Origin: Verrucomicrobiales bacterium
Lineage (GTDB): Bacteria; Verrucomicrobiota; Verrucomicrobiia; Limisphaerales; UBA11320
Direction of reading: 5' to 3'
DNA: 49,418 nucleotides
Assembly (NCBI GenBank): GCA_016793885.1
Contig: JAEUHE010000045.1
Span: forward strand, 1-49,418
Shown in pieces: positions 27,590 to 36,733 of this stretch. Both the position numbers and the translations under genes were made by a program. The notes beneath the pieces were generated by a model. It did no database searches. It was given only the letters and a program-made list of their open reading frames with translations, and had not been told where the DNA came from. How positions within the stretch are numbered: the first letter of the stretch is position 1; every line of letters starts with the position of its first letter.

Positions 27590-29962
27590 TTAGCGACTCT
27601 TCGTCAGGGACCGTTTGCCCTCTCCGCGACGTTTTTGAAAGGGAACGCTGTTAACGACCTCCTCAACGAGAACCGAGAAGCGATAGTTTCCGTCGGCCAG
27701 TTTCTCGACGATTCGGTCCACCGCGCATCGGTCGTAGTGCTCCAGCCCTCGTCCCAGGGCGTAAGTGAGCATTTTCTCCGTGATGCATCGAACGAACTCG
27801 GCTCGCCGCTTGTCGTGAAGCAGCTGTTTGAGTTCGGCCGGTCCGTTGAAGGACTGGGTAGGGCTCAGCCCGCCGGTGGTGTCCAGGGCCGCTTGGCCCT
27901 CGTGGGTGCGCCAGCTTCCGATGGCGTCAAAGTTCTCCAAGCCAAAGCCGATATCATCCATCCGTTCGTGACACGAGGAACATGCGGGGTTGGCGCGGTG
28001 CTGCTCCATGCGTTGGCGGAGGGTGCCCGTCAGTGGGTGGTCCTTGTCGATCTTGAGCTCGGGGACGTTGGGTGGTGGTGGAGGCGGCGGGGTCCCCAGG
28101 AGGGTTTCCATCACCCACTTGCCCCTTTTTACTGGGGAGGTGCGTGTTGGATTCGAGGTGATCGTCAGGACGCTGCCTTGAGTGAGCAATCCCCCTCGCT
28201 CGCGGTTCTTGAAGGTCACCCGGCGGAACTCTTCTCCTTTCACTCCCTCGATGCCATACAGCTTGGCCAGACGTTCGTTGAGGAACGAAAAGTTTGTATC
28301 CAGGAACTCCAGGACGCTGCGGTCATCCTGGATGATCGATCGGGCAAAGAGCAGGGTTTCCTGCATCAAATCTTGTCTCAGCTGCTCCGTGAACTGGGGG
28401 AATTGCTTTGGATCGGGGCTGACGAGCTCCAGGTTGCGGATTTGCAGCCATTGGGCTGCGAAATTGTCGACCAGGGCGCTGGCTCGGGGGTCCGCGAGCA
28501 TTCGTTTGAGCTGTGGTGCCAGCCGCTTGCGAAGCTGTCCGGTATCCGCCAAGCGAGAAAGCTCTTCGTCCGGCAGGCTGCTCCACAGAAAATAGGAGAG
28601 ACGGGAGGCCAGAGCATGTTCGCCGATCCAGTGAACTTTCTGCGCCTGATCCGGCTCGGGCTGGAGTTCGCCTCGAAAGAGAAAGTGCGGCGAGATCAGC
28701 ACGGCTTGCAGCGCTACTTTCACGGCCACCTCAAACACCTCGCCTTCCCTTTTGGCAAGATCGTAGAGGGATAGCAGCCTTTGCAATTCGGCGGTGTCGA
28801 CGGGACGGCGCCAGGCGCGTTTGGCAAAGCTGCGCAGGAGTTCTGCCGCCGTAGCCCGAGGATCTAGTGGATCCGGTGGGCGGAAAAAGATGCGACGATG
28901 GGTTTCGGGCAGGGGTTGAGGCCCCGGATGAAATGGCCCCTCGATTTCGATCCGTTGCAGGAGAAGGTTTCGGTCGCGATTTTTTGGGTTGGGATCCCTG
29001 GGGTTGATATAGTTGTTAAGGTAAGCCACTGCGAAGGTGTGGGTTCCGCGACGGGCTTGGAAGCGAGATTCATGGACTTTGGCTTGGGCCGCCGTCTCGG
29101 GCAGTTCGACGCGGGCAATCTCCTGCCCGTTCCAGCGGACTGCCATTTTCACCGGCTCCGGACCGGCCTGTTCACCTGCGGCTTTGACTCTTAGGACATA
29201 CTCCCCGTCGGCTGGCAGCCGGACATTGCCATGGACATCGCCTTCCCGAACCAAGGCGAGCCAACCCCCGTTTCTTTGATCGAGGGGGGCGGTGGCTGCC
29301 AGGCTCTCCGGCTCGAATTTCCAGGTCCGAAGGCGCGTGAGGTCTTCCGTTACAATCGCGTCGTCCAGCACTTGTCGGGCGGCGGTCAGGTATTTTTCTA
29401 GAAGTATGGGGGACAGCGATAAGACGTCGCCGATGTTGTCGAAACCATATCCGATGTCGTCCTGCGGAAAATCTTCTGCCGGCTGGTAGTCAATTCCGAC
29501 CAAGTCCCGGATCGTCCGGTTGTACTCGGATCGGTTGAGCCTCCTCAGGGTCACCCGGCCGGGGTCCGGATCGTTGCAATCCACCGGAAAGAATTCCTGC
29601 TCGATCCATTTCACCATCCGGATCCGCTCTTCGGACGTGGGTTGGTTTTTCTTCTTGGCCGGAGGCATTTGTTCCGAGCGCAGGTTCAGGAGCACGTGCT
29701 CCCAGACTTTGGGCTCTTTTCGCACCGCTGCCAGAGTTCCGAAGCGATCGAAGCTGAGATGTCCCTTTTCAACTCCATCCCCGTGGCAATCAAAACAATA
29801 GCTCTTGATGAGGGGCAATATCTCCTGCTCGTAGGTCACGGAGGGACTGGATTTCGCCACGCGCTTGGCACTGGATGGCTTCGCAGCCTGTGCGTCTCCC
29901 AGCAACAAGGCACTGAGCGCCAGCCCAAACCACGATCCACGGATTCGAATTCTTAGACACAT
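27590..29962 (-). CDS. DUF1587/1595/1592/1588/1585 planctomycete-type cytochrome
   Basis: This 790-residue exported protein carries the usual domain train. PSCyt1 has the haem-binding CFDCH (Cys56, Cys59, His60). DUF1587 lies at about 135-195, then a carbohydrate-binding-like middle (about 215-340), DUF1595 (about 385-445), DUF1592 (about 455-590), DUF1588 (about 605-705, including CSSCH) and DUF1585 (about 715-785). The CxxCH motifs suggest periplasmic electron transfer. The family is typical of Planctomycetes and Verrucomicrobia and usually sits beside a DUF1552 gene; here the NHL propeller follows instead. Biochemical function is unproven. Confidence 0.93.
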   Translation of the reverse strand: MCLRIRIRGSWFGLALSALLLGDAQAAKPSSAKRVAKSSPSVTYEQEILPLIKSYCFDCHGDGVEKGHLSFDRFGTLAAVRKEPKVWEHVLLNLRSEQMPPAKKKNQPTSEERIRMVKWIEQEFFPVDCNDPDPGRVTLRRLNRSEYNRTIRDLVGIDYQPAEDFPQDDIGYGFDNIGDVLSLSPILLEKYLTAARQVLDDAIVTEDLTRLRTWKFEPESLAATAPLDQRNGGWLALVREGDVHGNVRLPADGEYVLRVKAAGEQAGPEPVKMAVRWNGQEIARVELPETAAQAKVHESRFQARRGTHTFAVAYLNNYINPRDPNPKNRDRNLLLQRIEIEGPFHPGPQPLPETHRRIFFRPPDPLDPRATAAELLRSFAKRAWRRPVDTAELQRLLSLYDLAKREGEVFEVAVKVALQAVLISPHFLFRGELQPEPDQAQKVHWIGEHALASRLSYFLWSSLPDEELSRLADTGQLRKRLAPQLKRMLADPRASALVDNFAAQWLQIRNLELVSPDPKQFPQFTEQLRQDLMQETLLFARSIIQDDRSVLEFLDTNFSFLNERLAKLYGIEGVKGEEFRRVTFKNRERGGLLTQGSVLTITSNPTRTSPVKRGKWVMETLLGTPPPPPPPNVPELKIDKDHPLTGTLRQRMEQHRANPACSSCHERMDDIGFGLENFDAIGSWRTHEGQAALDTTGGLSPTQSFNGPAELKQLLHDKRRAEFVRCITEKMLTYALGRGLEHYDRCAVDRIVEKLADGNYRFSVLVEEVVNSVPFQKRRGEGKRSLTKSR

Positions 29963-30250
29963 AGACAGATAGTTCCGGTTGTATTGGACTGGGTCACGCC
30001 GGATTAATTCGGGGGGATTTAGGGCAGTGCAGCCGTCGCGAGCAACAACGCCTCGCCCCCTCCCCCTTTCCCCACCCGCTCACAGCGACCGTGTGGGATG
30101 CTTCCGGCCTGATGGGGGGTGCGTCATCCGATAACTGAGTTGTAGTCTGCTGACTATCAAATACATGCGAATCCTATAGCAGCCTGGTTTGGACTAACCG
30201 TTGGGGGGGAAGGCTCCCGACGCTCCTACCTCCTGCCAACCTCCCTCGTT
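29963..30250. other. Intergenic, nothing recognised
   Basis: This is the upstream region of the multi-DUF cytochrome gene, followed by the GAGGYCTGTCCC array. It has a pyrimidine-rich run near 30050-30075 and a more AT-rich patch near 30130-30175 that could hold promoters. I see no ORF with a domain, no tRNA and no strong hairpin. Confidence 0.4.
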
Positions 30251-30430
30251 GAGGCCTGTCCCCGCTTGATGCAGGTCCTACCCGGGCCGAGAGAGGTCTG
30301 TCCCTGCTGAGAATGGGGGAGGGTCTGCCCGCCTCCCTGGCCAGTAGAGAAGTGAGGCCTGTCCCTCTTCAGGGGCTGGTGAGGTCTGTCCCCTTCCGGG
30401 GGAGAATGGGTGCGAGCGAGGCCTGTCCCT
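30251..30430. repeat. Array of GAGGYCTGTCCC 12-mers
   Basis: Five exact matches to GAGGYCTGTCCC begin at 30251, 30293, 30354, 30381 and 30418, plus two degenerate ones near 30271 and 30319. Start-to-start spacings between exact copies are 42, 61, 27 and 37 bases. The spacers are unrelated in sequence and the frame shifts between copies, so it is not a coding repeat. It lies about 226 bases upstream of the guaA start. It could be a set of protein-binding sites or a degenerate tandem repeat. Confidence 0.8.
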
Positions 30431-30655
30431 GTTGGATGGGTGGCGGCTATCGTCTCGCGGGGGATGGGGTGGCGGGTGCGGAGATGGAGCGGCTGCTTTC
30501 GATGTGCATTCCAGTTGTGATTCCCTGGGCGTCGAGTTGTCGGAGGTTGGAAACACCGAGTGCAGCGACCTGGAATCCTCCGATTTCCCCAAAAATTTCC
30601 GTCCTTTTGGCTGGTCAAATTCGCAGAAGGATGGCAAACGCTTCCCCCTTATTCG

Positions 30656-32197
30656 ATGAACGAGCAAATCGTCATTCTCGACTTTGGTTCCCAATACACC
30701 CAGGTCATCGCCCGGCGCATTCGCGAGTGCCATGTGTACTCGGTGATTTTGCCCTACAACACACCCGCTGATGAGTTGGCCCGGCTAAAGCCCAAAGGCA
30801 TCATCCTGTCCGGAGGTCCCTCGAGCGTTTACGACCCGAAGGCGCCGCTGCCGGACCCCCGGGTCTTTAAGCTGGGGGTTCCTATCCTGGGCATCTGTTT
30901 CGGGGTGCAGCTGCTCGCTCACTTCCTGGGCGGCAAGGTGGAGAAGGGGCTCAAGCGGGAATACGGCAAAGGCACCCTCACGCTCCGGGACCCTTCGTGT
31001 GAACTGTTCCGCAAGCTTCCCACCGCCCTCCAGGTTTGGAACTCGCACGGCGACAAACTGACCAAGTTGCCTAAGGGTTTTTCCGCAGTGGCGACCACGG
31101 AGAACTCGGACTTTGCCGCCATCGAGGACCACCAGCGTCGTTTTTACGGCCTTCAGTTCCATCCCGAAGTCGCCCATACGCCTCGCGGCAAGGAAATCCT
31201 CACCAACTTTGTTCATGGGGTCTGCGGCTGCGGCAAGGGCTGGACGATGCGTCGGTATGTCGATCAGGCCGTGGACGAGATTCGCGCCCAGGTCGGCCAG
31301 GAAAAAGTTATCCTCGGACTGAGCGGGGGCGTCGATTCAAGCGTCGCCGCCGCGTTGCTGCACCGGGCGATCGGCGATCAGCTGACTTGCATCTTCGTCA
31401 ACAACGGACTGCTCCGCTCACGAGAGGCGGAGGTCGTTCAGGAGGTCTTTGGGCGCAACTTCAAAGTGAAGCTGCAGTACGAGGATGCGACGAAGCTCTT
31501 TCTCGGCCGACTGAAGAAGGTCACGGATCCGGAGCGCAAGCGAAAGATCATCGGGAAGACCTTCATCGAGGTTTTTCAGGCGGCGACTCGCCGGGCCGGT
31601 AAGGCCAAGTTTCTCGCTCAGGGCACATTGTATCCCGACGTCATCGAATCCGTTCCTATCGCCGGAAATCCGGCCGCACTGATCAAGAGCCATCACAATG
31701 TCGGCGGCTTGCCCAAGAACATGAAGTTCTCCCTGGTGGAGCCGCTCCGCTGCTTGTTCAAGGACGAGGTTCGCGAGCTCGGCTTGGAGCTGGGCTTGCC
31801 CAAGGAAATTGTTTACCGGCAGCCTTTCCCCGGCCCCGGCCTGGCCGTGCGCATCCTGGGCGAGGTCACGCCCTCCCGCTGCCAGATCCTGCGCGAGGCG
31901 GATGCGATCGTGGTCGAGGAAATGAAGCGGACCGGCTGGTACTACAAGATCTGGCAGAGCTTTGCGGTGTTGCTCCCGGTGCGGAGCGTTGGGGTGATGG
32001 GCGATGAACGTACCTACGACTACACCCTCGCAGTGAGAGCGGTGGAGTCGCAGGACGGCATGACGGCCGATTGGGTTAAGCTGCCGTACGAAATCTTGGA
32101 AAACTTGAGCCGCAGAATCACCAATGAGGTGAAGGGGGTCAACCGCGTGGTGTTCGACATCACCAGCAAGCCGCCTGGAACCATCGAGTGGGAATAG
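30656..32197 (+). CDS. guaA: GMP synthase (glutamine-hydrolysing)
   Basis: The enzyme converts XMP to GMP with glutamine and ATP, the last step of guanine nucleotide synthesis. It has 513 residues from the ATG at 30656, the standard length. The class I glutamine amidotransferase domain has Cys81 (GICFGVQ), His169 and Glu171 (FHPEVAHTP). The ATP pyrophosphatase domain has the P-loop SGGVDSS (223-229), followed by the C-terminal dimerisation domain ending KPPGTIEWE. The open frame extends upstream to 30560, but those residues do not fit the family. mutL follows after 75 bases. Confidence 0.97.
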   Translation: MNEQIVILDFGSQYTQVIARRIRECHVYSVILPYNTPADELARLKPKGIILSGGPSSVYDPKAPLPDPRVFKLGVPILGICFGVQLLAHFLGGKVEKGLKREYGKGTLTLRDPSCELFRKLPTALQVWNSHGDKLTKLPKGFSAVATTENSDFAAIEDHQRRFYGLQFHPEVAHTPRGKEILTNFVHGVCGCGKGWTMRRYVDQAVDEIRAQVGQEKVILGLSGGVDSSVAAALLHRAIGDQLTCIFVNNGLLRSREAEVVQEVFGRNFKVKLQYEDATKLFLGRLKKVTDPERKRKIIGKTFIEVFQAATRRAGKAKFLAQGTLYPDVIESVPIAGNPAALIKSHHNVGGLPKNMKFSLVEPLRCLFKDEVRELGLELGLPKEIVYRQPFPGPGLAVRILGEVTPSRCQILREADAIVVEEMKRTGWYYKIWQSFAVLLPVRSVGVMGDERTYDYTLAVRAVESQDGMTADWVKLPYEILENLSRRITNEVKGVNRVVFDITSKPPGTIEWE

Positions 32198-32272
32198 CGC
32201 TCTGTTTGAGTCTGAGCCTGCGGACCAACCAGGGCAGTTGAGCCGCTTCATGGCGGTGTCGCCGGTTTCCTT

Positions 32273-34327
32273 ATGAACCGAATTCGTTTGCTGTCGGAAC
32301 AAGTCGCCAACCAGATCGCCGCCGGCGAGGTGGTCGAGCGACCGGCGAGCGTGGTGAAAGAGTTGGTGGAGAACTCTTTGGACGCCCAGGCCACCCGCAT
32401 TACCGTCGAGATTCAAAACGGTGGCCGCAGCCTGATTCGGATCACGGATGATGGAATTGGAATGAGCCGGGACGACGCGTTGCTTTGCCTGGAACGCCAC
32501 GCCACTTCCAAGATCCGCAAGGCCGAGGACCTGAGCTCGATTTCTACGATGGGATTTCGGGGGGAAGCCCTGCCGAGCATTGCCAGTGTGAGTCGATTCT
32601 CCCTGACGAGCCGCGAACGGGATAGCGAATCCCCTGAAGGTACCCAGGTCATTGTCAATGGAGGGAAGGTGGTGGAGGTGAAATCCGCTGGCGGACCTGC
32701 GGGAACCGTGCTCGAGGTTCGGCAACTGTTCTTCAATGTGCCGGCGCGTAAGAAGTTCCTGCGGACCGAGGAAACCGAGTTTACCCACATTCTTCATTAT
32801 TTGACGCTGGCTGCATTGTCGCATCCAACGGTGGGATTTACTCTGGTCAAGGATGGCAAGCAGGTCTTGCAGCTTCCCGGTGGCAAGCCAGCCGGGGAGG
32901 GCCAGCTTCCCTTTGCAGCGGTTCGCGAGCGCCTGCGTGCAGTGCTCGGCGGGGAAACGCAACTCTTGCCCGTCGACTTCACGGCCGAGTTGGCTGACGT
33001 TCGCCGACCGATTTCATCCGAGGACGACGACGCGTTTCACGATGTCTCGACTCAAGAATTCCGGCTGTGGGGCTTCATTGGGCAGCCGGGCGTATCCCGC
33101 GGCACTCGCGACCAACACTTCGTGTTTGTGAATAAGCGTCCGGTGGACAACCGAGGCATCCAATTCGCGTTGCTCGAGGGCTACCACACGGCGCTGATGA
33201 AAGGGCGGTATCCGGTCTGCTGCCTGTTTCTCGGAATCGATCCGGCGCGGGTGGACGTCAATATTCATCCGACCAAGCGCGAGGTAAAATTTCACAACGA
33301 GGCCGAGATCCGGCGACTCACCGCTGAAGCCGTCCGCCAGTCCTTGCTCGCCTTTCATCGGGGCACAGCGGCGGCGGTACCCGAGGCGGAGACACGTTCG
33401 GCCTCGGTTGCGTCGGCCGGTTCCCCGGCCCCGCGCGGCGGAGAGGTCGGGCGCTCGGCGGCCGCTGCTCCCTCGGAGACTCCCGAGCTTTTGAAGGTGC
33501 CTCGCACTCATCCCAGCGCGGTTTCACCCGGCCCTTCACGGGTATTGCCGCTCGCCGCTGCTGTTCCGGCCAGCGCCTCCGACTTGACATCGCCCGGCGC
33601 CGCTACGGTTCAACCGCCACAGGACACGGGATCCACGCCGCGGGAGCCCTTGGCCGTTACTGCGCCAGCAGCCCGGCCTGCCTCGGAGCCTCCGATGCCA
33701 TCGTCCCCCAGCAGGGGTGACGCCCTGCCCGCGGCTCCGTTGTTGCAAGTGCCGTTGCGCATTCTCGGCGCGATCGGCCGACTTTACGTGCTCATGGAGT
33801 CGGATCGCGGTTTGGTGGTGATGGATCAGCATGCGGCGCACGAGCGGATTCTTTTTGAGCAGATGATGCGACGTCTCGAGCAAAGCCAGGCCGCGTCGCA
33901 GCGTCTGCTGTTGCCTGAGACCGTCGAGTTGTCGGCGGCCGACGCGCGTTTCCTCGGTGACTTGTTGCCGATACTTACCCGGCTAGGGGTCGGACTGAGC
34001 GAATTTGGAGAACGCACTTTTCTTCTGGATGGAGTCCCGCCCTTCGTGAAGGCGTCGGACGCCCGTCGCTTCGTCCTCGGGTTGATCGATGAACTCAAGA
34101 AGGCCGGTCAGGAGATGCACCGGCTGCGTCTGGGGGAGGAGGTCATCGCCAAAACGGTTTGCCGCCACGCCGTAAAGGCCAATGATCCCTTGGGGGGCGC
34201 CGAGTTGGAAGGGCTGCTCGCCGATCTCCGCCAGTGCGAGATGCCCTACACCTGTCCGCATGGCCGTCCTACCCTGATCGAGATGAGTTACCGCGAGTTG
34301 GAGAAGAAGTTCGGCCGGCTGCAATAG
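32273..34327 (+). CDS. mutL: DNA mismatch repair protein MutL, endonuclease type
   Basis: The product has 684 residues. The N-terminal GHKL ATPase (about 1-330) carries ELVENSLDA, the DDGIGM box and a GFRGEALPSI segment. A Pro/Ala/Ser-rich linker covers about 365-495. The C-terminal domain has the metal-dependent endonuclease motif DQHAAHERILFE (Asp518 to Glu529), a VCRHAVKA element near 625 and CPHGRP (661-666). These residues mark the nicking type of MutL found in bacteria that lack MutH, so strand discrimination should not rely on GATC methylation. It lies 75 bases after guaA and converges on cheA. Confidence 0.96.
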   Translation: MNRIRLLSEQVANQIAAGEVVERPASVVKELVENSLDAQATRITVEIQNGGRSLIRITDDGIGMSRDDALLCLERHATSKIRKAEDLSSISTMGFRGEALPSIASVSRFSLTSRERDSESPEGTQVIVNGGKVVEVKSAGGPAGTVLEVRQLFFNVPARKKFLRTEETEFTHILHYLTLAALSHPTVGFTLVKDGKQVLQLPGGKPAGEGQLPFAAVRERLRAVLGGETQLLPVDFTAELADVRRPISSEDDDAFHDVSTQEFRLWGFIGQPGVSRGTRDQHFVFVNKRPVDNRGIQFALLEGYHTALMKGRYPVCCLFLGIDPARVDVNIHPTKREVKFHNEAEIRRLTAEAVRQSLLAFHRGTAAAVPEAETRSASVASAGSPAPRGGEVGRSAAAAPSETPELLKVPRTHPSAVSPGPSRVLPLAAAVPASASDLTSPGAATVQPPQDTGSTPREPLAVTAPAARPASEPPMPSSPSRGDALPAAPLLQVPLRILGAIGRLYVLMESDRGLVVMDQHAAHERILFEQMMRRLEQSQAASQRLLLPETVELSAADARFLGDLLPILTRLGVGLSEFGERTFLLDGVPPFVKASDARRFVLGLIDELKKAGQEMHRLRLGEEVIAKTVCRHAVKANDPLGGAELEGLLADLRQCEMPYTCPHGRPTLIEMSYRELEKKFGRLQ

Positions 34328-34348
34328 CCTGCCGACTGCCTCTGCGTG

Positions 34349-36544
34349 CTAGGCCGCCTTGGGCTGGACTTGCATTTGACGGATTCGGACCAGGGTGTTC
34401 ACGTCCAGAATGAGCCCCACCCGACCATCGCCCATGATCGCGGCTCCCGCGATCGCCGGGTTTGCCTTGAAGGTTTCACCCAGGCTCTTAATCACGACCT
34501 CCTGTTTGCCCAGCAATTGGTCTACGAGCAGACAGCGGACATCCTGTCCCGCTTCGATCACGATCACGATGGACTCCTCCGGGTTCTTGGTCTGAGGCTC
34601 GATGTTGAATGCCTCGTACAGCCGGAGCAACGGATACAGTCGGCCGCGCACGTTGACCATTTCCCCGCGCTCGTGAACGGTCGACAACATTTGAGCCGTC
34701 GGCCGGAACGATTCGCGAACTGACAGAGTGGGGAGGATGTAGCGCTCGTTCCCGATGCTGATCACCAGCCCATCGATGATGGCCAGGGTCAGCGGAAGAT
34801 AGATGTTGAAGGTGGAGCCTTTGCCCTCGATCGAGTCAATTTCCACTTTGCCGCGGAGTTTCTCGATATTCCTTTTGACTACATCCATACCGACTCCTCG
34901 TCCGGAAATGTCGGTCACCTTGTCGGCGGTGGAGAATCCGGGCGCGAAGATCAGGTCGAAGATCTCTTTATCGGGCAGCTGTTGATCGGGTCGGAGGATG
35001 CCGTTTTCCACTGCCTTTTTCAGGATCTTATCTTTGCGCAGCCCGCCGCCGTCGTCCTTGATTTGGATGACAATGTTGCCGCCTTGATGGTAGGCGCTGA
35101 GACGGATGGTGCCCTGCGGGGCTTTGCCGGCTTTGGTGCGGGTATCGGGCATCTCGATGCCGTGGTCCACAGCGTTGCGGATCATGTGAACCAGTGGGTC
35201 GCTGATCTCCTCGACGATGGTGCGGTCGAGTTCCGTATCCTCACCTACCAGGACCAGATCGACCTGCTTGCCTTGTTTGGCACACACGTCGCGAACGAGG
35301 CGGTTCATCTTTTGGAACGTCGGACGGATCGGGACCATGCGCATGGACATGGCTATCCGCTGGAGCTCCTTCGTGATGCGGCCAAGTTGAGCCAGGTTGC
35401 GGTTTAGATTCTGATTGCTCAGCCGAGTCACCTCCGGATCGAGCTGGACCATCGACTGCGCAATGACCATTTCGCCGACGAGGTCTACGAGGCTGTCCAG
35501 TTTGAGAGTGTCCACCTTGACAACTGCTCCGGTGGCGGCGTTTCCACTTCCTTGCGAGGCTTTCCCCGTCTGCGCCGGGGCCGCCGGCGCCGGCGTTGGG
35601 GCGGCCGGGGTTTCGGGTGCGATCGACGTGGAGGTCGGGGTCAATTGGGTGCTGCTGGCCGCGGTCGCTGGCGGGTTGGCCTTCGCTGCTTGCGCCGGAG
35701 GGATTTTGCTTCCCGTGACGGCGGCGCGCACGCGCGTGAGGAGGTCCTGGGTATGCACCAGGATGGGTCCAGGAGGACGCTTGCCCGAAAGCTGCTCGTT
35801 CATCTCGTCGATGTATTGTTTCAACACATCGCCGCCTTCGAGAATGAGGTTGATGATGTCGATCGTGATCTCGAGCTTATCCTGGCGAGCGAGGTCGAGG
35901 AGGTTTTCGAGCTCATGCGCCGTCCGGTTCATGGGCATGAGGTTCAGAAGTCCGGAACCGCCCTTGAAGGTATGGAACGCGCGGAAGATGGAGTTCAAGG
36001 TATCGCGGTCCTTGGGATGATCCTCGAGCACGAGGACACCTTGCTCGATGTTCTGAAGGTGTTCCTGCGATTCGTTGGTGAACTCGCGAAGCAGATCGCC
36101 ATCGCTGTCGATATTCATGATGAGCGGCGCCTCAGCCTCCTGGGTAGGAGCGGCGGTCCCAGTGGCCGGGGCGACGGGAGCGGTGGCGGGGGTGGAAGAC
36201 TGGGCGACGGCCGTCCCCCAATGAGCGGGCATGGGGGGAATATTGCCGCCCGTCAGCCAAGCGTCCCCCGCGTTTTGGGCCCAAGTGCCCCATTCGCCGA
36301 GCAGGCGGAGGGTAGATTCATCGAAGGTGGCGGTGGTATCAAAAACCTGATCGATCCACTTACGGGCGAACTTGACGGCATCGACCCAGACCTGACCGGC
36401 GGCGGCCAACGGCAATTCCTCGATTTGACCCAGCAGACTGTTAATCGGCAGCAGGCCCGAGTCCTTGCCTACTTCGGCGAAGACGAGCTCCATGCTGATC
36501 TTCTCCGACAACTGTTTGAACATGCCCTTTTGGTCCGCATTCAT
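34349..36544 (-). CDS. cheA: CheA-type chemotaxis histidine kinase, solitary
   Basis: The product has 731 residues from the ATG at 36544; an in-frame GTG lies at 36574. A roughly 110-residue N-terminal region is unassigned. It is followed by an Hpt domain with the phosphoacceptor His191 (AFHTFKGGSGLL), a Pro/Ala-rich linker (about 280-335), a P3 dimerisation domain, a CheA-type ATPase (HMIRNAVDHGIE near 453-464, SGRGVGMD near 547-554) and a CheW-like domain to the C-terminus. No P2 (CheY/CheB-docking) domain is evident. No other che, methyl-accepting or flagellar genes occur in the window, so its partners and role (motility, pili or another output) are unknown. Confidence 0.92.
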   Translation of the reverse strand: MNADQKGMFKQLSEKISMELVFAEVGKDSGLLPINSLLGQIEELPLAAAGQVWVDAVKFARKWIDQVFDTTATFDESTLRLLGEWGTWAQNAGDAWLTGGNIPPMPAHWGTAVAQSSTPATAPVAPATGTAAPTQEAEAPLIMNIDSDGDLLREFTNESQEHLQNIEQGVLVLEDHPKDRDTLNSIFRAFHTFKGGSGLLNLMPMNRTAHELENLLDLARQDKLEITIDIINLILEGGDVLKQYIDEMNEQLSGKRPPGPILVHTQDLLTRVRAAVTGSKIPPAQAAKANPPATAASSTQLTPTSTSIAPETPAAPTPAPAAPAQTGKASQGSGNAATGAVVKVDTLKLDSLVDLVGEMVIAQSMVQLDPEVTRLSNQNLNRNLAQLGRITKELQRIAMSMRMVPIRPTFQKMNRLVRDVCAKQGKQVDLVLVGEDTELDRTIVEEISDPLVHMIRNAVDHGIEMPDTRTKAGKAPQGTIRLSAYHQGGNIVIQIKDDGGGLRKDKILKKAVENGILRPDQQLPDKEIFDLIFAPGFSTADKVTDISGRGVGMDVVKRNIEKLRGKVEIDSIEGKGSTFNIYLPLTLAIIDGLVISIGNERYILPTLSVRESFRPTAQMLSTVHERGEMVNVRGRLYPLLRLYEAFNIEPQTKNPEESIVIVIEAGQDVRCLLVDQLLGKQEVVIKSLGETFKANPAIAGAAIMGDGRVGLILDVNTLVRIRQMQVQPKAA

Positions 36545-36733
36545 AGAGGTAGAAAAATTCTCCGCTTGCTTCACATCCCCAAGCTACCCTTGTGATCGGC
36601 CCTGTTGGGAAGGAGTTAAGCAGGCATTTGAGGCGTGGTCAGACGATCTCAACAAAAGTCTTTCTAGAAAGCCCAAGAACCAGCACTCTCTTGGTCCATG
36701 CAAGCGTCGCTGAGGCCGGCGACGTCCAATCGA

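Noticed and set aside
30251..30430. CRISPR array
   Set aside because: Repeats are only 12 bases, spacers vary widely in length, and no cas genes are present.
30226..30618. A 130-residue minus-strand frame over the GAGGYCTGTCCC array
   Set aside because: The repeated 12-mer is read in different frames, so it is not a protein repeat; composition is Pro/Arg/Gly-rich without a domain.
31418..32962. Long minus-strand frame (514 residues) opposite guaA and mutL
   Set aside because: It lies antisense to two clear housekeeping genes and contains no domain; long shadow frames are common at this GC.
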